Positions 57,796-64,000 of a DNA stretch of 64,000 nt are shown here, in pieces. Source of the DNA: Berryella wangjianweii (lineage in GTDB: Bacteria; Actinomycetota; Coriobacteriia; Coriobacteriales; Eggerthellaceae); NCBI GenBank assembly GCA_013201155.1, contig CP053716.1, positions 1-64,000 on the forward strand. The letters are read 5' to 3'. Below the pieces are notes generated by a model. The model was given only the letters and a program-made list of their open reading frames with translations. It was not told the origin of the DNA and made no database searches. Numbering within the stretch: position 1 is the stretch's first letter; each line of letters starts with the position of its first letter. The position numbers were made by a program, and so were the translations under genes.

Positions 57796-59418
57796 ATGAA
57801 GCGCGGAAAGCATGCCCGCCATGCCAAGGAGGCCGACGTCACCGCAATGCCTGACGCTCCGCGGGAGCTCGGGCGGGACTCAGCCGAGCCCGCATCTCCC
57901 GCAGCCGAGCCTGCGGGCTCGCACGGCGCTCACGCCGCCGACTCGGCTGCCGACGCTGCCCTCATGAACCCCGTGGATGTGTCCGCGGCCTTGGCTGCGC
58001 GCCGCAAGCGCTCGGGCGCCCGTGTGGCCGCCCTGGTCATGGGCGCGTTGGCGGGCATCGTGGCCGTCGCCTACCTCGCCGGCGCCGTGGCCTTCTGGCA
58101 TTGGTTTCCGCCGGGAACCACGCTGGGGCCGTTGGATGTGTCGCTGAAGAGCCCCGACGAGGCTGCGCGGATCATCGACGCCGGCGCCTCGCGCTACACC
58201 GTGAAGGTGACGGGCGGCGGCTTCTCGTACCAGGCGGACTCCGCTCTGATCGGCGCGCAGATCGACGCGGCGGCTCTGGTGGCGCGCATGCACGAGCGGC
58301 TGAACCCCTTCGCCTGGCCGATGCTGCTGGCCAAACCGCATCACGACATGAGCGACCTGCTGACGGCTTCGTACAACGCGTCGGGCCTGTCGGATTCGGT
58401 GACCAAGGCCGTCGAGGCGTTCAACGAGAAGGCCCAGGCCCCGGTCAGCGCCCAGGTGGCATACGACAGCGCCACCTCCTCGTTTCAGGTGCGCAAGGAG
58501 CGCTTCGGCACGGCGCTGAACGTGGATGCCGTTCTTGAGCTGGTCGATCACGCAATCGTCAGCATGCAGCCCGTCGCCCGGATCACCGAGGGGCAGCTGC
58601 AGGCGCCCGCCGTTTCCGCCGACGACGAGCGCGTCAGCAGCGCCCGCGATGAGGCCAACGCCATGCTGCGCGCCGACGTGCGCGTGACGATCGACGGCGA
58701 CGAGGTGGCCCGCGTGAATGCCGACAAGGTGGCCGCATGGGTGTCGATTGACGACGATTACCAGGTTTCCCTTGATGAGGACGGTTTGCGCTCCGATATG
58801 GAGGCGGCCTTCGCCCCGTACAACACCGTGGGCGCCACGCGCACGTACACCAGGCCCGATGGACGCACGTTCACCGTGTCGGGGGGCGTGTACGGATGGT
58901 CGGTCGATTCCGACAAGGCCGTGGAGGACGTGCTGGCTGCGGTGCGCGAGGGAAGCGTCACCGAGGTGGCCGTGGGATTCGCCAGCAAGGGAGCCCAGCC
59001 TTCGGTGAACGGCGGCCCCGATTGGGGCGATCGCTACGTTGACGTCGATCTGGGGGCCCAGCATGCCACCTTCTACGACGGAGGCAGGGTGATCTGGGAA
59101 TCGGACATCGTGTCGGGCGAGCCTGACGGCGTGCACTACACCCCCACCGGTGTGTGGTGGACCAATCGCAAGGCCAGCCCCACCACGCTGAACGGCTACG
59201 AGGGCGATAAGAAGATCTACTCCACTGAGGTGAGCTACTGGATGCCCTTCCAGGGCAATGCCATCGGCTTCCACGACGCGCCCTGGCAGGCCGCGTTCGG
59301 CGGCACGCGCTATCGCGACGGATTCGGTAGCCACGGGTGCGTCAACCTGCCGCCTGCGGCCGCGCGCGATCTGTACGCGGTGCTGCAGGAGGGCGACTGC
59401 GTGGTGGTTCACGGCTAG
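57796..59418 (+). CDS. L,D-transpeptidase (YkuD family) with N-terminal membrane anchor
   Basis: Cross-links peptidoglycan by 3-3 bonds or attaches proteins to it, outside the membrane. The 540-residue protein has a disordered Ala/Glu-rich cytoplasmic start, one membrane segment (~78-100), two peptidoglycan-binding (PG_binding_4/VanW-like) regions (~110-390) and the catalytic YkuD domain (~415-540) with the active-site motif SHGCVNLPPAAA near 509-520 and the His of GFHDAP. ATG 57796 follows AGAGGGGAG; a longer frame to 57382 overlaps the regulator region and lacks domain content. Two repeated stalk domains are typical of Actinobacteria. Confidence 0.93.
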   Translation: MKRGKHARHAKEADVTAMPDAPRELGRDSAEPASPAAEPAGSHGAHAADSAADAALMNPVDVSAALAARRKRSGARVAALVMGALAGIVAVAYLAGAVAFWHWFPPGTTLGPLDVSLKSPDEAARIIDAGASRYTVKVTGGGFSYQADSALIGAQIDAAALVARMHERLNPFAWPMLLAKPHHDMSDLLTASYNASGLSDSVTKAVEAFNEKAQAPVSAQVAYDSATSSFQVRKERFGTALNVDAVLELVDHAIVSMQPVARITEGQLQAPAVSADDERVSSARDEANAMLRADVRVTIDGDEVARVNADKVAAWVSIDDDYQVSLDEDGLRSDMEAAFAPYNTVGATRTYTRPDGRTFTVSGGVYGWSVDSDKAVEDVLAAVREGSVTEVAVGFASKGAQPSVNGGPDWGDRYVDVDLGAQHATFYDGGRVIWESDIVSGEPDGVHYTPTGVWWTNRKASPTTLNGYEGDKKIYSTEVSYWMPFQGNAIGFHDAPWQAAFGGTRYRDGFGSHGCVNLPPAAARDLYAVLQEGDCVVVHG

Positions 59419-59471
59419 CGGTTGGCGGCTAGGGCGCGCGCCTGCGCTCCGTCGCCTCGTCATGCCGGTGT

Positions 59472-59519
59472 CCGCGCGTTTCGCGCGGCTCGCCTCAGCG
59501 GTCGGGGCTTCGCAGCCCC
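59472..59519 (+). terminator. Two small hairpins after the L,D-transpeptidase gene
   Basis: CCGCGCG/CGCGCGG (59472-59488, 3-base loop) and GGGGCT/AGCCCC (59504-59519, 4-base loop). No T run follows either, so termination would need help. Confidence 0.35.
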
Positions 59520-59643
59520 TCGCTTCGCCATCTCTGCATGAAGACCCGCCTTACTTCGAACATTCCTGTCCCTTGCTTATGGATGCTGTGCGAGAATGTG
59601 GACATTTATCACGCGTGAAGCACGCAACTGACAGGGGGTTCGC

Positions 59644-60219
59644 ATGGAGCTGCTGGAGCGTCGGATTCGAGAGAGCGGGGTCGTGAAGCCCGGCCAGGTT
59701 CTGAAGGTTGATTCCTTCCTGAACCACCAGATGGACGTGGCCCTGTTCAGAGAGATGGCGCGCGCGTGGGGGCGTGAGTTCGCGGATCGGCCCGTCAACA
59801 AGGTCATGACCATCGAGGCGTCGGGCATCGGCCTGGCGGCCATCGTGGGCGACGAGCTTGGCCTTCCCGTGGTGTTCGCGAAGAAGGCTCAGTCCATCAA
59901 CCTGGACGGCTCGGTGCACACGGCTCAGATCACCTCGTACACCCACAAGCGCGACTACGACGTCATCGTGTCGAAGCGCTACATCGGCCCCGACGACCAC
60001 GTGCTGATCATCGACGACTTCCTGGCCAACGGCTGCGCCATGGAGGGCCTGATCGCCATCTGCCAGCAGGCCGGCGCCACGATCGAGGGCATCGGCATCG
60101 CCATCGAGAAGGGCTTTCAGCAGGGTGGGGCCCTGCTGCGCGAGCGCGGCTTCAAGGTGTGCTCGCTGGCCATTGTGGAGAGCATGGACCACGAGACCGG
60201 CCGAATCGAGTTTCGATGA
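59644..60219 (+). CDS. xpt: Xanthine phosphoribosyltransferase
   Basis: Salvages xanthine to XMP with PRPP. The 191-residue protein has the PRPP-binding motif VLIIDDFLANGCAMEGL near 120-137 and the family start and core (ESGVVKPGQVLKVDSFLNHQ, EASGIGLAAIVG). Start ATG 59644 follows ACAGGGGG. It overlaps the NCS2 permease gene, an arrangement that fits xanthine uptake and salvage together. I looked for a purine riboswitch in its leader and saw none. Confidence 0.95.
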   Translation: MELLERRIRESGVVKPGQVLKVDSFLNHQMDVALFREMARAWGREFADRPVNKVMTIEASGIGLAAIVGDELGLPVVFAKKAQSINLDGSVHTAQITSYTHKRDYDVIVSKRYIGPDDHVLIIDDFLANGCAMEGLIAICQQAGATIEGIGIAIEKGFQQGGALLRERGFKVCSLAIVESMDHETGRIEFR

Positions 60220-61745
60220 GCGCGGTGCGTGACGCCGCAAAGCGCCCCGCCCCCGCGGCTGCAGGGAAGGGCGTGGGACTGTCCGCGGCTTTGGCCAGCT
60301 TCGATGCGCGAATTCCGTTCGCCCGCGCCGTGCCGTACGGCCTCCAGCACGTGCTGGCCATGTTCGTGGCCAACCTGGCCCCCATCGCCATCGTCTGCTC
60401 GGCGGCGGGCTTCGACGGCGCGCAGACGGCCATGCTGATTCAGAACGCCATGGTGGTGGCTGCGATCGGCACCCTTGTTCAGCTGTTCGGTCCGTGGCGC
60501 GTGGGTGCGCGCCTGCCGATCGTCATGGGCGTCAGCTTCACCTTCGTCACGGTGCTGTGCGGCATCGCCGCGCAGTACGGCTACGGGGCCGTGGTGGGCG
60601 CGGTGATCGCCGGCGGCGTGATCGAGGGTCTGCTGGGTCTGTTCGCCCAGTACTGGCGTCGCTTCATCAAGCCCGTGGTGTCGGGGGTGGTGGTGACGTC
60701 GATCGGCTTCTCGCTGCTGTCGGTGGGAGCCACCTCGTTCGCCGGCGGAGCGGGCGCGCCCGATCTGGCCTCGCCGCAGAACCTGTTTCTGGGCACGGTG
60801 TCGCTGATCGCCTGCCTGGCCTTCCAGTCGCTTGCCAAGGGAACCCTCAAACAGCTGGCGGTGCTGTTCGGCCTGGCAGTGGGCTATGTGGTGGCGCTGG
60901 TCATGGGGCGGGTGGACTTCAGCGTGTTCGAGGGCGTGGGCGTGGTGTCGCTGCCGGCGATTCTGCCCGTGGCCCCCGAGTTCCAGGTTGGCGCCATCGT
61001 GTCGGTGGTGCTGCTGTATCTGGTGAGCGCCGCGGAGACGATGGGCGACACCTCGGCGGTCACCTCCGTGGGCTTCGGGCGCGAGGCCACCGAGCGCGAG
61101 TACCAGGGCGCGGTGGCCGCCGACGGCTTCACCAGCGCGCTGTCGGGCGTGTTCGGCTGCACGCCGTTGACCTCGTTCGCGCAGAACATCGGCCTGATCT
61201 CGATGACGCGCGTGGTCAATCGCACCGCGATCGCCGCGGGCGCGGGCGCCCTGCTGCTTGCCGGGCTGGTGCCTGTCATCGGCGCGGTGTTCAGCAGCCT
61301 GCCTCACGCAGTGCTGGGAGGCTGCACGATCATGATGTTCGGCTCGATCATCGTGGCGGGCTTTCAGATGATCGCCAACGCCGGGTTCACGCAGCGAAAC
61401 GTCACCATCGCCGCCACGTCCCTGGCCATCGGCATCGGGTTCACGCAGGTAAGCGACATATTCATGGTGTTTCCCGAGGCCGTGCGCACGGTGTTCATGG
61501 GCAACAGCGTGGCGCTGGCCTTCGTGGTGGCCGTGGTGATGGCCAACGTGCTTCCGAAGAACATGCAGGTGCAGGGCGCCCTGGTGGCAAGTGGCGCCGA
61601 CGAGGGCCGGGAGGTCCCTGGAAGCGAGGGGGCCTCTGACGAGGATGGGGAAGCGGGCGGCGGCGCGAAGGCGCCCGACGTTGCCGGCTCGGTCGGGGAG
61701 GGCGGTGCCCGAACCTGCGAGGCCCGCGACCCCGTCGCGCGGTAG
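60216..61745 (+). CDS. NCS2 family uracil/xanthine permease
   Basis: Membrane importer of a nucleobase, most likely xanthine or uracil. The 509-residue protein has about 12-14 membrane segments and the NCS2 landmarks YGLQHVLAMF, the QN-containing QNAMVVAAIG, the substrate motif SAAETMGDTSAVT and FAQNIGLISMTRVVNR. The C-terminal ~50 residues are hydrophilic and acidic, longer than in classical members. ATG 60216 overlaps the xpt stop (ATGA). Pairing with xpt makes xanthine (PbuX-type) the likelier substrate. Confidence 0.93.
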   Translation: MSAVRDAAKRPAPAAAGKGVGLSAALASFDARIPFARAVPYGLQHVLAMFVANLAPIAIVCSAAGFDGAQTAMLIQNAMVVAAIGTLVQLFGPWRVGARLPIVMGVSFTFVTVLCGIAAQYGYGAVVGAVIAGGVIEGLLGLFAQYWRRFIKPVVSGVVVTSIGFSLLSVGATSFAGGAGAPDLASPQNLFLGTVSLIACLAFQSLAKGTLKQLAVLFGLAVGYVVALVMGRVDFSVFEGVGVVSLPAILPVAPEFQVGAIVSVVLLYLVSAAETMGDTSAVTSVGFGREATEREYQGAVAADGFTSALSGVFGCTPLTSFAQNIGLISMTRVVNRTAIAAGAGALLLAGLVPVIGAVFSSLPHAVLGGCTIMMFGSIIVAGFQMIANAGFTQRNVTIAATSLAIGIGFTQVSDIFMVFPEAVRTVFMGNSVALAFVVAVVMANVLPKNMQVQGALVASGADEGREVPGSEGASDEDGEAGGGAKAPDVAGSVGEGGARTCEARDPVAR

Positions 61746-61779
61746 GCTTCGCCCTCTCATTCACCGGAACGTCAATTCC

Positions 61780-61820
61780 AGCTCCCCGTCAGCGCTTGCG
61801 CAGGTGGGGAGCTTTCCTCT
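61780..61820 (+). terminator. Terminator of the xpt operon
   Basis: AGCTCCCC (61780-61787) pairs with GGGGAGCT (61806-61813) and is followed by TTCCTCT. It lies 35 bases after the permease stop. Confidence 0.7.
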
Positions 61821-62024
61821 GTCATAAGCGCCGGCTCGGTGCGGCACGCGGCCTGCGCGGGTGCGGCACGCGCTGCGCACCCGGGCTTCCCGTGCGCCTG
61901 CGGGTGCGATCCTGCGTCCCGGGACCGTACGCGCCCACGCGCCCACGCGCTCGTGCGCCCGTGCGCCTGCGGGCCGGCTATGCGGCCGCCCACGCGCTTG
62001 CGTTTCGCCTGTGTGCCCGCGAGT
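61821..62024. repeat. GC-rich repetitive spacer downstream of trmB
   Basis: Short direct repeats include GTGCGGCACGCG (61839 and 61861), GTGCGCCTGCGGG (61892 and 61961) and GCGCCCAC near 61931. No gene is supported; frames open here have no domain content. Confidence 0.6.
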
Positions 62025-63101
62025 CTACACGTTCGCGACCCCGCGCCCTGCCCGCAGAGCGCGCAGGCGCCGGTTGCGCAGGTTCTCCACGGCGCCCTCC
62101 ATGCCCAGGGGGACGTAGTCCAGCTGGTCCAGGTCGTCGGGAAGCAGGTCGAACAGGCTGATGTTCGCGCGCTTCTCAACGTCCGCCCGCGACGGCGGCT
62201 CGGGGTCGGCAGCGCTTGGGCGGGCCACCAGCTCCAGCACGCGTGCCCCGCGCTGCCTCAGCTTGCGCTCGTACTCGGTTTCGGGCAGGTGGTGGTGAAG
62301 CAGCGGGCTCAGCTCCCGGGGCAGCTCCTCGCGGGGCTCGTCGCCTTCGCGGCTCCACAGCAGGTCGAATCCGGCCATGAGCAGCTGGTCGGTTGCGTAG
62401 CGGAACAGGAAGGGGCTGTCGGTGCGCAGGTGCAGGGTGCCCGTCTCCTTCAGCGCGGTGCGGTACGCGCGCAGGCGGTCGTAGTGAACCGTGCGCAGCG
62501 GCGCCTTCTTGCGCTGGGGAAAGGGGGTGGGGAAGTTCAGGTACAGCCCGCTTACCTCATGCGGGGCGAACAGCTGCGACAGGTCCGGGTCGGCGTCCAG
62601 CAGCGCGCCTGCATTCGGTGCGCTGATGCGCGCCAGGTTTTCGGCGGCATGCATGCAGCACACGGGCTCGGCGTCGATGCCCAGCCACAGGGCGTCGTCT
62701 GCGCGCTGGGCCATGGCGGCAAGGAAGGAGCCCTTTCCGCAACCGAGGTCCACGTAGACGGGTCGTTTGGGGCTTCCGGTCTCGGCAATGCGCCTTGGGC
62801 CGCCGGCCAGCGCCGCTTCGGGCGCACGACGAGGCACGGGCCTGCCTGCGGCGGGGGCTGCGGACGTCGGCTCGCCTGCGGTCGAGGCTGCGGGCACGAT
62901 GCCGCCTGCGGCTGCGGGCGCGTCGCGGCTCAGGTTCGGCGGGGCCTCAGTTAGGGCCTGGGCATCGGGGACGCGTGGGCCCCAGGAGGCCCAGCGACCC
63001 CTCAGATCCTGCGGCTGCCTGATCACCCAGGCGCTCACGGGCTCAAGCCGCGCTTCCAGGTCGAACGAGCGGTGCTTGCGTGAACGGGCGGTGCGGGTCA
63101 T
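62025..63101 (-). CDS. trmB: tRNA (guanine-N7)-methyltransferase
   Basis: Methylates G46 in the variable loop of tRNA using S-adenosylmethionine. The 358-residue protein has the SAM-binding motif DLGCGKGSFLAAMAQ near 118, the family segments LNFPTPFPQRKKAPLRTVHYDRL and LRTDSPFLFRYA, and the end region LPETEYERKLRQRG. It is longer than the usual 210-250 residues because of a Pro/Ala-rich insertion (~50-112) and a basic C-terminal extension. ATG 63101 is used since it follows GAAAGGCCC and the protein then begins directly with the basic TrmB start. Confidence 0.92.
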   Translation of the reverse strand: MTRTARSRKHRSFDLEARLEPVSAWVIRQPQDLRGRWASWGPRVPDAQALTEAPPNLSRDAPAAAGGIVPAASTAGEPTSAAPAAGRPVPRRAPEAALAGGPRRIAETGSPKRPVYVDLGCGKGSFLAAMAQRADDALWLGIDAEPVCCMHAAENLARISAPNAGALLDADPDLSQLFAPHEVSGLYLNFPTPFPQRKKAPLRTVHYDRLRAYRTALKETGTLHLRTDSPFLFRYATDQLLMAGFDLLWSREGDEPREELPRELSPLLHHHLPETEYERKLRQRGARVLELVARPSAADPEPPSRADVEKRANISLFDLLPDDLDQLDYVPLGMEGAVENLRNRRLRALRAGRGVANV

Positions 63102-63376
63102 GCGGGGCCTTTCGTTCGGCGTTGTCGATGCGTTCTCGCAGGGCAGATTGTACGGGTTGCCACGCCGGCAGGCATGCGCGACGGCACGGTCGCGCCTTCT
63201 CGCGCGGATGACGCCCTGCGTCACATACGAGGTTTTCTATCTGTCAACTTTCACACAGAACGGTAACGCGAATCACGGCGCGCCGAGTTGGATCCGTGCT
63301 GCGAATCTCTTGTCGATTGGTTAGATAATAAGACGTTAATCAGGGAAAACATAGATTCATAGAGTTGAGTATCGTT

Positions 63377-63424
63377 GATTGAACAATCGCGATGGATTGT
63401 CAATTGACGGTGTGTCAATTGTGA
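63377..63424. promoter_or_regulatory. Operator-like inverted and direct repeats
   Basis: GATTG-AA-CAATC (63377-63388), the perfect palindrome GTCAATTGAC (63399-63408) and a direct copy TGTCAATTGTGA (63413-63424). They overlap the -35 box and spacer of the downstream promoter and fit TetR autorepression. Confidence 0.6.
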
Positions 63425-63433
63425 ACATATGAT
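63404..63433 (+). promoter_or_regulatory. Promoter of the TetR-family gene
   Basis: TTGACG (63404-63409), an 18-base spacer and TATGAT (63428-63433). Transcription would start near 63440, about 43 bases before the gene. Confidence 0.6.
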
Positions 63434-63482
63434 GTACCCATCGTTAGTCGTCCAGATTTTCTACAGATTGATGGGATGAGTG

Positions 63483-64000
63483 ATGGTAACCGAGACGAGG
63501 CGACAGCAGCAGGCCGCACGCGCGATCGCGCGTCGTGACGATATCGTCGAGGCCGCTCGCTGCCTGTACGAAGAGCACGGCATCGCCGGCACCTCGCTGA
63601 AGAGCATCGCCGACGAGGTGGGCGTGGCCCGCAGCCTCATCTACCACTACTTTCCCGATAAGGACGCCATAACCGACGCGGTGCTGGACACCTACGTGGA
63701 CGACTTCATCGAGCTGGTGCGCAACTGGAACGAGTCGCGCGAGCGCGGCAACGTGCGCAAGGCCCTGGTCGAGAGCGTGCGCGTGATGCGCCGTGGCCTG
63801 TTCGACCGCAGCTCGCTGCGAAACGACCTGGCCAACAACGAGAACGCCGGGCTGTACCTGCGGTTCTCGTCACGTGTGGCCGAGTCGTTGGCGCGCTACG
63901 TCACCGACACCACGGTTCGGGACTACGCGAGCCTGCACACGGTCGAGATCGATCACGTGTTCGAGACGTTCTACGTTTTGATCAGCGGCATGGTGAGCCT
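63483..64000 (+). CDS. TetR/AcrR family transcriptional regulator (partial)
   Basis: A repressor-type regulator cut by the window edge; at least 172 residues are present with no stop. Residues ~18-65 hold the TetR helix-turn-helix (RRDDIVEAARCLYEEHGIAGTSLKSIADEVGVARSLIYHYFPDKDAI). The ligand domain begins after ~75 and is variable. ATG 63483 follows GGGATGAG; no stronger ribosome binding site is visible. The upstream palindromes suggest it controls itself. The ligand and targets are unknown. Confidence 0.88.
   Translation, partial: MVTETRRQQQAARAIARRDDIVEAARCLYEEHGIAGTSLKSIADEVGVARSLIYHYFPDKDAITDAVLDTYVDDFIELVRNWNESRERGNVRKALVESVRVMRRGLFDRSSLRNDLANNENAGLYLRFSSRVAESLARYVTDTTVRDYASLHTVEIDHVFETFYVLISGMVS

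Larger units (their letters stand above)
63102..63482. other. Intergenic region between trmB and the TetR regulator
   Basis: No gene. It becomes AT-rich from about 63225 and contains the promoter and operators of the TetR gene (63377-63433). Confidence 0.65.

Noticed and set aside
59419-59643. Purine riboswitch upstream of xpt
   Set aside because: The conserved core bases were not found in the leader.

Overview
The window is about 64 kb of a high-GC chromosome. It most resembles a class Coriobacteriia actinobacterium, close to Olsenella, Atopobium or Collinsella; this rests on remembered gene order and protein style, not a search. Supporting signs are the order rplU-rpmA-obgE-proB-proA-nadD-rsfS, secA-prfB, ftsE-ftsX-ctp-rnr-smpB, a BTAD-type STAND-like regulator, LPXTG surface proteins and an Actinobacteria-style tmRNA. 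Coding density is high, many genes overlap by ATGA/GTGA, and GTG or TTG starts are common.

Layout. (1) 86-272: a 5S rRNA with a strong terminator, the end of an rRNA operon. (2) 412-21486: a surface-glycan locus. It holds a membrane UDP-HexNAc dehydratase, two tandem UDP-galactopyranose mutases, five free-standing GT2 glycosyltransferases, a GT2-DUF4422-GT8 fusion, two GT4 enzymes, a Wzm/Wzt ABC exporter without a carbohydrate-binding domain, a DegT aminotransferase and a PglC-like undecaprenyl-phosphate sugar transferase. The likely flow is: make an amino-sugar nucleotide, prime it on the lipid carrier, extend with galactofuranose and other sugars, then export through Wzm/Wzt. Two divergent transcription units meet at an unusual array of eight 17-18 bp repeats (14707-14846). 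(3) 21691-25449: a compact methionine-type ABC importer, then glnA with an adjacent atypical OmpR/GlnR-like regulator. (4) 25642-34924: polA, rplU-rpmA-obgE, proBA, a NadD-YqeK fusion and rsfS. (5) 35065-50663: a BTAD regulator behind a large palindrome, secA, prfB, a split transketolase, ftsEX, a C-terminal processing protease, rnr, a small unknown protein, smpB and an acidic unknown protein. (6) 50777-51237: tmRNA on the opposite strand with a consensus promoter. (7) 51253-57470: an accessory stretch with a DUF4041/GIY-YIG protein paired with a zinc-ribbon membrane protein, an LPVTG-anchored surface protein, and a LytTR/DUF3021 pair. (8) 57796-64000: L,D-transpeptidase, xpt plus an NCS2 purine permease, trmB and the start of a TetR-family regulator cut by the window edge.

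The parts least explained by known biology are the GCTAATGA repeat array and its related palindrome upstream of the zinc-ribbon/DUF4041 operon, that operon itself, the trimodular glycosyltransferase, the pseudo-receiver regulator beside glnA, and an RF2 with an altered stop-codon recognition tripeptide. No CRISPR array, tRNA gene, transposase or prophage was seen.
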